A stretch of 64,000 nt of DNA from Anniella stebbinsi (taxonomy: Eukaryota; Chordata; Lepidosauria; Squamata; Anniellidae): NCBI GenBank assembly GCA_029215795.1, contig JARDYH010000004.1, positions 221,085,517 through 221,149,516 on the forward strand. The letters run 5' to 3'. Below are positions 35,036-46,829 of this stretch, piece by piece; within the stretch, counting starts at the first letter, position 1, and each line of letters opens with the position of its first letter. Position numbers and translations under genes: made by a program. A model generated the notes under the pieces. It saw nothing but the letters and a program-made list of their open reading frames with translations. It did no database searches and had not been told where the DNA came from.

Positions 35036-35047
35036 ATTGCCTTGCAG

Positions 35048-35245
35048 AGTGAGCTGCATAAGAAAGATATGGAGCTCAATTTGGAAAAAGAGCAGAATAA
35101 GCGTCTCTGGGATCGGGACACGGGCAGCAGTATCACCATTGACCATTTGCGAAGAGAACTGGACAACAAGAACATGGAGCTGCAGCGCATGGATTCCGTC
35201 GTGAAGTCCATGAAGATGGAGTCTCATGGACAAATCGAACGTCAG
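35048..35245 (+). CDS. CCDC158: CCDC158 exon 10
   Basis: The acceptor is 'cattgccttgcag' and the donor GTCAGT. It gives residues 421-486: SELHKKDMELNLEKEQ, then the strongly conserved NKRLWDRDTGSSITIDHLRR and ELDNKNMELQRM. This block is the best single proof of the CCDC158 call. Confidence 0.95.
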
Positions 35246-35334
35246 GTCAGTTCTTCTGTTTTAGGGTGGTACTAGGTGTGAAACGGCACCAAACATGATC
35301 AAGGGGCTGGAGCAACTCCTCTGGGTCATAAAAA

Positions 35335-35800
35335 ATAAAAAAGGCAAGTGAGGGGAGACATGATAGAGGTGTACAGAATTATGCACAAGGTGGAGAAAGT
35401 GAAGCTATTTTTCTCCCTCTCTCATAATACTAGACCCCAGTGGGGGCATCCCATGAAGGTCATTGGTAGGAGATTCAGGAGAGATTAAAAAAAAAACTAT
35501 GGAACTATGGAATTCACTTCCACAAGATGTAGTGATGGTGAGCAAGTTGGTCGGGTTTTCAAAGGGGATTGGCAAATTCATGGAGGAGAAGGCTATCGAT
35601 GGCTACTAGCCCTGATGGCTGCATGCTACCTTCAGTATTAGAGGCAGCATGCCTGTGTAAACCAGTTGTTGGGGAACACGGATGGGAGGGTGCTAAATTG
35701 CGCTCATGTTCTGCTCATGGACTTCTCTGTTTGACCACTGTGGGAACAGAATGCCACACCGGCTTTTGGTCTGATCCAACAAGGCTCTTCCTTTCCTCTC
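35335..35800 (+). mobile_element. CR1/L3-type LINE 3' end
   Basis: 'gacatgatagaggtgtacag', 'ttggcaaattcatggaggag', 'ggctactagccctgatggct' and 'ggtctgatccaacaaggctc' are typical of this LINE's 3' region. 5'-truncated. Confidence 0.7.
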
Positions 35801-36154
35801 TTTTGTGGCATATGCCCTATTTCAGAGATTCTTTCAAAATATGTTACCAGTATGTAGGCAACTCTGGGCTCCCTGATTAACCATGCATATTTAAAGGCTT
35901 CCCAAAACCAGGTGCCATCATAGAGCAAGCTTAATACTTCACTCTCGATATGGGTGATGCAGAATTCTATTTCTTAAGAAACACTTTCTCAGACAAGATG
36001 TATCTTATTGTCCTTTTACTACCAACATACCAGCATAACAGTACTAAATTAAAAAGCTTATGCATGTATAAATTCAAACACATGAAACATTCAACATTAT
36101 TCCAATCACAGCTTCTAAGCAGAGTCAAGTACAATTGCTAGTTCTCAATAAGCA

Positions 36155-36530
36155 TCTTCAGGCAAGTATTTAATTGCACGCTTGCGACCGGCCACTCATG
36201 GATCTTCGTGGTCATTTTGACGACGCAGTGATCCCCCTGCGTGTCTCCCGCTCCATTTCCCGGTTTTAGCAATTGAAAAGAAGGCACAGAAAAGCCAAGT
36301 CTTCTGATATACGTCGCTATTTTCTGCCATGTGCAGAAGTTCCGCTACAAAACGGCCACTAGACAGCGCTGTCCCATTAAACTGCATTGAAGCTGTACAA
36401 ATCATGTGGTCCCTTCTCTTCGTGCTCTCTCCCTCCGTGTAATTGGAGCTTGTTACAGAAGTGGAAGAGATGCAACTTCAGACTCAACGGTAAGGGAACG
36501 CAATTCCCCCCCGCCCCGTCTGAAGGAGCT
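36155..36530. mobile_element. fold-back MITE, relative of 14870
   Basis: It shares the 'tttaattgcacgcttg' and 'gggaacgcaattccccc' blocks with the element at 14870. The exact ends are uncertain. Confidence 0.4.
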
Positions 36531-37131
36531 CAATTATAATCAGTATCAAGCTAACCAAGGTGATTCTACAGGCAACATGTCAGGGAAGCTGATTTTTACT
36601 ATTTTTACTACTATTTATGTTAACTATTTTTACTACTATTTATGTTACTTACTGTATCTAAGAACTCCAAACCTGCACCTTTGCTTTAAAACTTCATATT
36701 TCCGAGTAGGATTATTGAATTACTAAGCATCTTATCAAGATAAATGAGTATAACAACATACTTATAGAAATATTTTAGCCTTTTTTGAATTCTTACACGT
36801 ATCTTTGTGACACAATTTCCTTGATTTTATCCTGTCTTGTGAGCTTGTTTTCTTATTTCATATCTGTGGTATTTAAGAGCTGGGAAAAGCTTTCTGGTTA
36901 CTTATCTGAGGGACCACTTGGCCTTGTGATGTAGCTAATTGTTTTACAGTGCTCTCTTTAACAATGCTATGTGAAAGACAGAACTATAAATTTAACATCG
37001 GCACCTCCGTATCTGGATCCCTTTCCTAACGATCAGTCTCCAATGGCCTGGCATTGCTGTTTCTGGCAAACCTAGGTGATGAGATACCTTTATTGCTCGC
37101 AGGTCAGGAGGCCAAGCTGCGATCCGTCAGA

Positions 37132-37685
37132 GGGTGCCTCTACAAGAGCGATTTAAAGCTCTTTCAAGGCGCACTAAGAAATTTACCTCTACAAGAGCGG
37201 AGCGTAAATCGGGCCCAGGCGTGTTTTCTCTCCGATTATTCGCATTTTCGAATGTGCGTTAATTAGCGAGTTTTAATTTACAGCGGGAGTAAGAGCGCCT
37301 TATGTCCATGTAAACAACTTTCTGAGGAGGTGCATTAACGATCAGGGGGTTGGACTGTGGTCATGATCTCATGCATAGAACTGCCCCTTCGCTGGGAAAA
37401 CCTCCCACTTTTTGGTTTAGATTAATTTCCTCTCTCCTCCTGGCAACTTCCTCCTTGTACTCCGTCTCTCTGGATGGAAGCTCCAAGAAGAGGTGACCCA
37501 ATGTGAACCAAAAATAAAGTTTCTTTGAAGTACCCTGATGAAATATTTTTAACATGGAGGCACGGGGCCAGATGGAGGTGGTTTTATGAGAAGGAAAGGG
37601 GGTAGGAAGGATGTGCGGATGTGCACATAATTAGCCATCAGCAGACATAACTTCCCCTCGCTTCTTGCTGGGTTCCTGAGCTGAG

Positions 37686-37723
<38 letters not shown>

Positions 37724-38177
37724 TTTACAATTGTTGAGCTCGGTGGGAAGTGGAGGGTGAAGGAACGAAGCAGCATCCCCCTGTCTGTTTTGGTGTGTGT
37801 GCGCGCAAGGCACATTCCCATTTACTCCTGAGGAGGTCATGGCAATTGGGCGAAGGAGGGGGGAAGACAGGTAGCCGAACATGTTAATCAGCTCATTCCT
37901 TTCAGGTAACCTAGGAAACCAAAGGCGGGAGATTCTGGTGGGCGGGGAGAATAAAGAGAGGGAACCGGTTTGGGGAGTTTCTCTGGGACAAAGCGCATTA
38001 CTTTCAGCAACATTTGCATGCGATTCTCAGCATGTCAAAAACTTTAAAATGCCTTTCATACAGCCCGTAATGCGCTTCAACGCCTCCCATGTATAGGGAT
38101 TAGGCGTAAAAGCAATTGAGAGAAGATGCGCATAATCGGGGAACCAGGCGTCAAACCGAAACCTTGTAGAGGGGGGC
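37132..38177 (+). mobile_element. GCGC-rich Harbinger-like element, long form with insert
   Basis: It starts 'gggtgcctctacaag', ends 'cttgtagaggggggc', and is flanked by AGA on both sides. The outer parts (37132-37317 and about 38019-38177) match the copy at 46830. About 700 bp between them, including a (TG)n at 37686-37720, have no match in the shorter copies. Confidence 0.7.
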
Positions 38178-38641
38178 AGAATCTCATTTTTAATTCCAGA
38201 ATTCTCTTGGAGGCATTTGGTTATAGAATTTCCTAATTGGGCAGCAGGGGTTAGATGATGCAACTAAGAAAGATCTGCCCGATCTGCCTCACCTTCCATG
38301 TTTAAAACCAGATTGGTGGTAGTGGGATCAAGAGCTCTTTTCGGGGAGAGGGGATGATTCAAAGCAGACGACTGGAGAGGTGCTGAGAAGTGCCAGGGAG
38401 GCAGCAAGCAAAGAAAAACCGTGGCCGGCTGCACCCAAGTAGCAGGATTGCAAGAGTTTCAAATGAGGTCTCAATCCAGGAACTTGCTTAGCCAAAGAGA
38501 ACCAGGAAAGGCTACTAGACATACATAACTTGCCATGCCCTTCCCCACGTAAGAGGTGAACTGGCTGGGAATAGGTGAATATGATGGGGTAGTGGAAGTG
38601 GCCAGATGGTGAGGAAGTCCAGCAAATACCTAGTTGTCTAA

Positions 38642-38996
38642 GGCTACCTCCACAAGAGAGGTTTAATGCTCTTTGAAGGCTCATTATAAATTTTACCTCC
38701 ACACCAGCGGAGCGCAAAACTGGCGTAGAGGCGCGTTATCTCCCGGATTATGCGCATTATCGAATGCGCGTTAAATAGCGACTTTTATTTTGCTCCGGCC
38801 GTTAAAGCGCATTTTCGCCGTGTGAACAAGCGATTATGCGCATTAACTTCTTGTAAAGCGCTTTTTGGACATCAATTAATGCGCTTCGCCGCCTCTTGCC
38901 GCCTCCCGTGCAGAGGGATTAGGAGTAAATGCGCCTCCGCGATAATGCGCATAATCCCCGAACCGGGCGCAAAAGCGCATCCTTGTGGAGGGGGCC
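38642..38996 (+). mobile_element. GCGC-rich Harbinger-like MITE, TAA duplication
   Basis: Ends 'ggctacctccacaagag' and 'ccttgtggagggggcc' are flanked by TAA on both sides, the classic TWA target of PIF/Harbinger elements. This is the best preserved copy (355 bp). Confidence 0.85.
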
Positions 38997-39129
38997 TAAG
39001 TGAAAGGCTATTTGGAGGATAAACGCATCAAGCCCACTCCTCTGATCTGAGGCTCTTGGGAAGAGGGGTTGAATACTGACTTGGCCCCACATGCTCCCCA
39101 GCTCAAGATAGCCCCTACTTAAATATGTA

Positions 39130-39279
39130 GCAACCTCCCTGATAGGGTAAAAGCAGTAGTTTTATATGGTTTTAATAATTCTTTCGTTTTATATGCTTTT
39201 AATCAGTTTTATGTATTTTATGCTGTTTTGTATTTAATGCTGTTCCCCGCCTCGATCCAGAGGGAGAGGTGGGTAAGAA

Positions 39280-39353
<74 letters not shown>
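39130..39353 (+). mobile_element. LINE 3' tail with long (ATT)n, next to exon 11
   Basis: 'gttccccgcctcgatccaga', 'gggagaggtgggtaagaaa' and then (ATT)n from 39279 to 39353. It ends about nine bases before the exon 11 border at 39363. Confidence 0.75.
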
Positions 39354-39362
39354 TTCTTGCAG

Positions 39363-39845
39363 ATGTCTGCCATTAGAGAGAAGAATGAAAGTGTAGAGAA
39401 GGTGGCCTCCATGACTGCTCAGCAAGAGTCGACGAAGGACATGCTCCATAAAGTTCTCGAAGAGCTGACGGAAAAGAAAATCAGCTTAGAGGCCAGCGAG
39501 AAGCACGTGGCTGAGCTGGCATCATGCCTGCAAGAGAAAGAAAGAGTGGTTGAGTCAACCAACGAGGAAATCCAGAAGCTCCGTGGGCGGGTGGACAGCA
39601 AACTGCAGGAGCTCCAGCAACTGAAGAGCGAAGGCGGTCACCTGCGGAGCATGCAGTCCGAGTGCGAGTCCTTGAAGCTACAGCTGATGGAGAAGGAGAA
39701 GGTCATTGAGATCCTACGGAAGCAAATCGAGAACATGACCCAGATTTTAGGCCAGCACAGCCGGACAGCCGGTGCAATGGAGATGGAAAAGTCTCAGCTT
39801 TTGAAAGAAGTCAGTGACAAGAGACTGGAGCTCCAAGAACTGAAG
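39363..39845 (+). CDS. CCDC158: CCDC158 exon 11 (largest)
   Basis: The acceptor is 'attttcttgcag' and the donor GTGTGT. It gives residues 487-647, one unbroken coil: QESTKDMLHKVLEELTEKKI, ELASCLQEKERVVESTNEEI, LRGRVDSKLQELQQLKSEGG, KVIEILRKQIENMTQILGQH, and it ends RLELQELK. Gap-free against the mammalian protein as I recall it. In phase on both sides. Confidence 0.95.
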
Positions 39846-40529
39846 GTGTGTATGTCCGACTGCGTCCAGCGGCAGGAAGCGTGAATCCTTTTAAAAGAAA
39901 AACAAAAGCTTTGCTTTTGCTCATGGACTCTTAGGGCCAGGGTAGGGAGAGACGATCCGAGGAGTTTTATTTTAATCTGTAAGGCGTCGGGGATCTTAAG
40001 TCAGGGATTTTTGCACCCAGGCTGAGGCATCTTGCATTCTGCACCACTGTGGCGGTTTACCCGAAGGAGCTGCTGCACTTGGGCATCACCACTGCAGAAT
40101 GACTAGGTCAAGCAGCTATCAGGAGATGCACCTGGCTCTACAAAGGCTCTACCTCTAAGCTGTCTCCTTCGTCTTGAACAACCTGTCATTTGGGCAAAGG
40201 CTGTGCTGTCATCACACGGCCCTTAAAGCAGCATGCCTTTTCCCATTCTATTCTCATGCCTGGAACTAGCCAGTCACCTGTGGCAAGTAAGGATTGCTTT
40301 CCAGGTGACCAGGTATGCGGTCGTTTTGCAGACATCTGGTGGAGTGGCGTGCGTTTTTCCCCCCTTTAGGTTGCAAATTCCTTAACTTAGCTATGCCGGG
40401 GCAAGTGGGCGATTCAAATTGCTTGTGGGCTAGTACATTTTTGCAAGGCTACTGATTTCCTCCCTGCAATCAAATACTGCCGCCGAGGAGCACAAGTGAG
40501 AATGAGCTTGTTTGATCTAGATTTTGCAG

Positions 40530-40710
40530 GACAAGAAGGACAGCCACATCCGCGAGTTGGAGGCCAGCATGAGTGAGATGGAACTGGAAAGGGTGAGATT
40601 GATGAACACAAGCTCCGACAGGCTCCGAGTACTAAAAGAGGTGAAATTGGAAAGAGAAGAGCTCGTGAATGAAATAAAAACCAGTCGCACAGAACTTGCC
40701 TCGCTTGCAG
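40530..40710 (+). CDS. CCDC158: CCDC158 exon 12
   Basis: The acceptor is 'agattttgcag' and the donor GTAGGG. It gives residues 648-707 and one base of Glu708: DKKDSHIRELEASMSEMELE, then RVRLMNTSSDRLRVLKEV and EIKTSRTELASLA. The junction with exon 11 seems about three residues shorter than in mammals. Confidence 0.92.
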
Positions 40711-40828
40711 GTAGGGAGGATCGGACTGAATATTCACTGGCTTTGTCCTTCTTTTGGTCTTCGCTCTTCACCTGCTTCGTATGGTCTTACTCCTCTAGAT
40801 CATCTTCTCTTTTTTCTCTATATCAGCC

Positions 40829-40960
40829 TGCCCAACCTGGAGTCCTCTTGATGTTTGAACTACAACTGCCATCAGTTCCAGTCAGCATGGCCAACGGTTA
40901 TGAAATTACAGGAGCTGCCGTCCAAAGTATTTGGAGGGCAGCAGGTTGGGGGAGACGGCT
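40829..40960. mobile_element. short hAT-like fold-back repeat
   Basis: 'cagcctgcccaacctggagt' to 'tggagggcagcaggttgggg' with inner 'actacaactgccatcagttc'; this is the group seen at 7722. A piece of L2/CR1-type LINE follows to about 41100. Confidence 0.55.
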
Positions 40961-41146
40961 CTATATGCTTCTCTTTGGGATCTTTGCTCTATGTTCCGGG
41001 CCCAATTCAAGGTTCTGGCTATTACCCATAAAGCCCAGATGTCCTGGTTTGGGGCCAGGACCTCCGAAGAACCACTTACCTACCTGTCAGTGGTAGTTGG
41101 AATCAGGGGCCCTGCTTCAACAAGGGACACCTGCTGAGTGGCAGAG

Positions 41147-41353
41147 CCAGTGTCAACAGTTAAAGCAGCAGGAGCCCTGCCCTATTTTGTATCTGGTCAT
41201 GATAGGCAGGGCTCCTGCAGCTTGAACTGTTGTGATGAAGAGGGAATTTCACCAGGTGCGGCATACATACCAATGACACCTGCTCAAATTCCCTTTTCTA
41301 CGCAACTGTTAATGATACATGAGCCCCGTCCTCCTTTCCATAGGGTCACCCTA
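41147..41353. mobile_element. hAT-type MITE, rearranged copy
   Basis: A reversed arm piece ('cagttaaagcagcaggagcc') precedes a short-form copy ending GGGTCACCCTA. No clear duplication at the ends. Confidence 0.65.
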
Positions 41354-42628
41354 GCACGACTCTCATACTGTTGCAACTCCAACAAAAACAAGGTGTGCTC
41401 TCCCCAGGAGCCTTTGAAGTGCCCCTGATAGATGAACCATTAGTCTGTCTCAGCATGAGCTAGCTTCATATGAAGATTTCTTCATTTAGAGGCACATATG
41501 TGGAGACCTGGATTCAGATGCAGCTTAGAGTCTCTTGTTGCCTGTGGGCACATTGGCCCCAGCTTCCCAGTAGCTCCTGCAAAAGGAAGCAGGCAGAGGT
41601 TTCTGAAAGATCTGCAGGAGCGCCTCACTGAAAAAATCTGCCTCCCGCTAATTGCTTTTCTTTCCTTGGACCTTGCATCACTCCTGTGAATCCTTTCAGT
41701 GGCCTGCTTTATCCCCCAAATGTCTATGCCAAGACCTGTCTCCCTCCTTGCGGAGGGAGAGGCGGGTAAGAAATAAATCGTTATTATTATTATTATTGTT
41801 ATTACTACCTGAGTCCAGTTCTGCCTTAGAGCTCCATCACACCAGCGATTTAGTGCACTCTCACCACACCTGGTGTGCGGATTTGCAGCACGGTACTCAC
41901 ATGATGCCTTGCCTGTCCTGCTGACACCCCGCCTCTTCCCCATCCTTTCCTAGAATGCTAGAAGTCTGGATTATTTTTCCTAAGCACGTTTAATGCACCC
42001 TTAAGCCTTCGTGTAGTTTTAAAGGAACTGGGGGCTTGAATGAATTGCATCAGGTCCTGGCAGGGAAAAGCAATCTGTCCTAGCAGCCAGCTCCAAGCCT
42101 CAGTATAAAACCCAAACCTTACATCCCAGGCTCCAAAGCGTTTTTAAAAATCATACAGTGCCTGAATCTCTGCAGAGACAGGATTGTACTCCCTCGATGC
42201 TCCCAAAGAGCCAGACTAAAGGGTCATTCCATTTTTGCCCAGCAGAAAGGCGGTCTGGTTGAAGTACTCATCTGCCAGGACCTGATTGGAGGGAGAAAGA
42301 GAAGGGGAGGGGCGGAGTGGAGTGGAGTGGAAGAGCAAAGGAGGGAAGGAGTGAAAGAGCAGCTATTCAGGTGAAAGGGATCATAAGCTTGACGTGCTTC
42401 TGCTGCAGAAGTAAAAAACATGGAGGCAAACCGGGGATGGGGGATTAGGTGTGATGGAGGTCTTACACCTGATACTGCTCTGCCTCATCTCTCCATCACT
42501 AGACTTCAAATACAGCTTCCTCCCCAATTGGTCCTTGTAATATGTGTATCGATTTCATGTTAATTTCATTCCCATGCATTCAGCAGTATGTGACATTGTG
42601 ACTTCATTCTGACTCTGGTGCTTTGCAG

Positions 42629-42781
42629 AGGAAGCTGAAGTTTTAAAAATTGATTACCAAGAGAAAAGCGAAGAGCTGGAAGCTACCATGAGCAAACTGA
42701 AGGTGCAGCTGAAGACCACTCAAATTGAACTGGAGCAAACCAGGGCCACCTTGAAAACTATGGAGGGGTCCGATGGCCACG
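42629..42781 (+). CDS. CCDC158: CCDC158 exon 13
   Basis: The acceptor is 'ggtgctttgcag' and the donor GTAATC. It gives residues 708-758 and one base of Ala759: EEAEVLKIDYQEKSEEL, SKLKVQLKTTQIELEQTRAT, and then the conserved LKTMEGSDGH. Confidence 0.94.
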
Positions 42782-43399
42782 GTAATCGTGGAAGTGTTAT
42801 TTTTTGTTGTGTTTTTCAAGTTTTTTTTTCTCTTGCAAAAGGTGGAATTTATAAAGTTGTTTATTTCTTCATTTGATACTTTGAATACAGATTTTCACAT
42901 GGATGAATCAGAACTGAACATTCAGTATAGGATTATAAAGCCACAAAGTTGATGGAGCTGATGTGCCTTACAGCTAGAGATGACCAAGATCAGTGGTTCC
43001 CAAATATTCAATAGACATGTCTATATTACAGACATAAAACTCTCCCTTTTCCCAAAAAAGCTGGGAATTGTAGTTCTGGGGCCAGGTGGATGAGGTCTTC
43101 AGTAGAGAATTATTAGTATTCCCACCAAACTACAATTCCCAGGATTCTTCTGGGGAAAACCATGAAGGTTGAAGTGTTATTAAACCACCATAGATGTGTA
43201 GTGTAGGAGGGCCTATCTACAAAGGGGACCCAACAATGGAATTTATTCTGGGCCCACAAGTCAATCCCCAAACGCCGAATGAGCTGAAATCTATATTCTG
43301 CACTATTAGCAGCCTGACATTCTCATACAAATCTTAAAATTAAACTCTGTTGTCAGAGCAAGATGCCACTAATACATTGAAAACCCTTCTCTTTTACAG

Positions 43400-43512
43400 C
43401 AATGAAAGTTGCGATGGGGATGCAGAAGCAAATCACAGCCAAAAGAGGACAAATAGACGCTTTGCAGAGCAAGATTAAGTTCTTGGAGGAAGCAATGAAC
43501 AATGCAACCAAG
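43400..43512 (+). CDS. CCDC158: CCDC158 exon 14
   Basis: The acceptor is 'cttctcttttacag' and the donor GTCAAA (weak beyond GT). It gives residues 759-796: MKVAMGMQKQITAKRGQIDA, then LQSKIKFLEEAMNNATK. Nearly identical to the mammalian sequence. Confidence 0.95.
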
Positions 43513-43739
43513 GTCAAAACTGCTACAATTTTTAACTTTGACAGTAAAATGGCCAGGCCAGATTCTAACATTTCAAAATCGTACTAGAAAGAGGGTTATT
43601 GGGATAAATCTGTACCAGATACATGTTACGCTAGCATAGATTCTTCTTGAAAAGAATCACTTACTTAGCTCATGTTGATTGTTATGTTTCTTAAACCTCC
43701 TTTTCATAAATCTTCTGGAAAATATAGCTTTTTCTTAAA

Positions 43740-44500
43740 GTGGGTCCTTTTATTTATTTAAAGAGCCCTCAAGTTACTGTCCCCTCCAAACTAGTATAGC
43801 AGCATTTGCTAAGACAGTCAGCTGTGGTTGTGTTTCCCAAAACCTCTCGCTTTATTGGGAGGCAATAAAGAGGTCTTCCACAGAATCCACAAAGCTTTAT
43901 TCGGGCAATAAACATCTCTTCCCACCTGTAGGGACTCTAACTTCTAGGAACTTCTGTCTAGACAAAATTATGCAAACTACGTGAGACAATTGTCCTTTCA
44001 AGAAAAAGGGAAAGCCTTTTCCTAGTGCGCTTTAACTTCAGGGAGACTGGTTCTGAAGAAGCCTTTGGCGAGAAGCTAGCCGGGCCAACCTTCTCTCACC
44101 TTCCTTTAGCTCCGCTCGTTTTAGTCTGCAGCGTATTCTAGGATCATTTAGCCTTTCAGTGCCCTCCCCCTCGGAAGACTCCTCAGTTCCCAGAGCTTGT
44201 GGGTTGCTTACATTTTCAGGGATAAGGTCTGGCGAAAGTTCATTCCCAGCTGGTGAAGAGCCCGTGAGAGTCACCTTTCCCATTCCCTGTATAGGCTGGT
44301 ATGTTCCTGGCGCTGTCTCTTCTGCTTCAGAATCTGATACTGATTGATCGTCTGAAACTCCTTCTTCCAGCCTAAGGGGAACAGGCCTAGTCATGACATC
44401 TGTAACGCTAAACTGATGCAGCCATGAGGACGAATTCAGACCTTTCACTTCTGTTTTAGACTTAATCACAGCTTACTGAGTCATTCAAACCCAGACAAAA
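43740..44500 (-). mobile_element. possible LTR-retroelement remnant with 143-codon frame
   Basis: The minus strand has an open frame at 44038-44469, acidic and serine-rich in the middle (SDDQSVSDSEAEE) and basic at its end (RRLARLASRQRLLQ), followed by sequence with two AATAAA-like signals on the minus strand (43885-43915 region). This looks like the 3' part of a gypsy-type or similar element running into its LTR. Ends and target duplications were not found. Confidence 0.3.
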
Positions 44501-44936
44501 CTGGTTAATCTTTACTATGATTACTGGAAAGAAGCCAACTTCAAATAATAGTTTAATGAAGCTAGCTTGTTTTTACTAACCATAGTTAAGATGCACCACA
44601 GTTTAAAGTTCTGACATAATGTTAAAGTGTGGTTAAACTAAAACAAGTGGAAGCTTCTGATCTCTTCATGGTCACAGCACAGAAGAGGAGGGGAGGGGAG
44701 GGGTGGGCTTGTGCAAGCCTAAGGCTTGCTGTGGCTCATGCTCATAATGCTAAATCATGGTTTATCATTACATGTGAACCATGCCATAATGACTATGCTA
44801 CATAGATTATGTGCAACCCATTTAAATATAGAAAGGAAAGGAGGTGAATTAAGCGGATAGGTAGCTAGAAACAGAGCATCCTATCACTGTTAACCTTGAT
44901 TTTTATAGGGAAAGCTGATTTCAAAGTCGTATATTT

Positions 44937-45106
44937 AGGGTGACCCTATGGAAAGGAGGATGGGGCTCCTGTAACTTTAACAGTTGTATCGAAAAGGAAA
45001 TTTAAGCAGGTGTAATTTTATGTATGGAGCACCTGGTGAAATTCCCTCTTCATTACAACTGTTAAAGATACAGGAGCCCTGTCCTCTTTTTCATAAGGTC
45101 ATCCTA
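44937..45106. mobile_element. hAT-type MITE, short form, 8-bp duplication
   Basis: (T)AGGGTGACCC to GGTCATCCTA, 170 bp, flanked by GTATATTT on both sides (44929-44936 and 45107-45114). The duplication shows that the short form is a mobile unit in itself and not a decay product. Confidence 0.88.
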
Positions 45107-45413
45107 GTATATTTGAATTTTTTAAAAATGGATTTCCCTATGCAACTTCAATGAATCAAATACTGAGTTAAGGCCAGTTATCAAGCCCAATCACAATATT
45201 TAACCTACCAAACTAGTTTGCAGTCCCAAAACGCAGAACAATTCCCATGTGTTAACTCATGGAAATGTGTTCATGATCTGACCAAATTTCATCAAATTAT
45301 CGTCAGAAATTCTGATTTTGAAATCAAAATCCAATGCTGAGCTTGCTTTTTGTTCTATTTCTTTGGAGATCTTGTATCAGCTTTGTTTTATTCTTTCCGC
45401 TTTTTCCATGTAG

Positions 45414-45572
45414 GAAAAGCATTATTTGAAAGAAGAGAGACATAAATTAAGCCAGGAACTTAGCTGTATGGCTTCTTTGAACAACAAAATGGCAGGAGAG
45501 CTGGAGATTGTAAAGTCACAGGACAAACGCTTGAAAGACAAGCTTGCTATCATGGAGGCAGCTCTGGATAAG
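45414..45572 (+). CDS. CCDC158: CCDC158 exon 15
   Basis: The acceptor is 'ttttccatgtag' and the donor GTACGG. It gives residues 797-849: EKHYLKEERHKLSQEL, NNKMAGELEIVKSQDKRLKD, MEAALDK. Conserved coiled coil. Confidence 0.94.
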
Positions 45573-46235
45573 GTACGGTTCCTCAGTCCGCCTATTCATT
45601 TCTTCCCAGGATTAGCCCAACCGTGAGGCAACGGGCAGATTTGTGAAGCTGTTCAAGGCAAATCTGCATATAGAGCATGATCCAGCCAATGTTAAGCTCA
45701 CGTTCCCCTAATGAAATCAGTGGAATCTAAAGCTTAATTCACTTTGGATGAATTGTAGCTCAAAAACTTTAAGGAAAATAATGACTAACAAAATTATAGA
45801 CTTGTACCTATTGGCAACTTCATCACTTGCATTCTGAACAACTTTGCTAAGATGCTGCATTGAGGGGGAAATCAGATGTGACTGTGGCAGCCACATTTGT
45901 CACGTGACTGTTCTATTCACGTAAAAAGCAAGGGAGTGTGTCTATTTTTAACATCAAATGAGTTGGTGAGTTGAGCCCTGCCGTTGGTGCCCCAAGCTCC
46001 ATTTCCCCCCCCCCCCAGCCCAGCTCTAATACCAGCAGTGATCTGGGCCCCCGTCTACATGGGGGATTTACTCCGGTTCTACGGCACCTCACAGGTGTTC
46101 ATAGCACATGACGTTCCCTCCGCTCTGCATCAAACACATTTTTTTCTTGCTGCAAACCTGTATTTTTGCAAAGCCTTTTGTGACGGATTTTCCGCTTACT
46201 GCGACTTGCCCACCTTTGGGGACTCAGTGTGCCGT

Positions 46236-46532
46236 GTAGGTCGTTATCACACGGGCGGTTTTAAGCACACCCACCTCGGCTTTGCTCCACTTCTTCAGTG
46301 CTGGGTTCGCATGACGTGGTCCCCCTCCTGCTGCTCTCCCACCCTGAGGTCGCAGGTTTTAGTTTCTGTTTCAATTTATCCCTCAACGGGCAAAGTTCGA
46401 AACAGGCAAAGTTCAACAGGCCAAGCTGAGGTATCCCAGCTATACCGACCACGTGTGATTCAAAACGCTAGACTCACATAGGAAACGGAGGGGGAAGCAA
46501 CCCAGGAGAAAAAACAGTAGGTGTGATAAAGC
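46236..46532. mobile_element. MITE with TATCACAC ends
   Basis: 'ggtcgttatcacacgg' at the left pairs with 'taggtgtgataaagccc' at the right. Inside it shares 'ttcgcatgacgtggtccccc' type text with the fold-back at 34422. The flanks GTA and ATA are close but not identical. Confidence 0.5.
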
Positions 46533-46829
46533 CCATAAGCTTGCGATGCTACTTCAGGGGGAGTGAGAGTGGCTCCAGCGCTGTGAGGATGTCAGGTAAG
46601 GCTGGACCCAACAGGAATGGATGAAGTTCATCCTTCCTGTCGGCTTCATCCTCCACTGACAATGGGATGTTGTTGTTTTTTAGCGCGTTTGTTAATGCCT
46701 GCCTCTTGCAGGATCACCCCTTAGAATAAACTTAATGAATGAGACACCTTCTCTCCTTTGTCTTTTTTTTCTTTGCCTCAAGGGACATAACTGCCCAGAA
46801 GTAAATTACATTCTCTTCAATGAGGCTGA

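Noticed and set aside
39234..39449. Frame with long Asn and Ile runs near 39300
   Set aside because: It is only the (ATT)n microsatellite read in translation.
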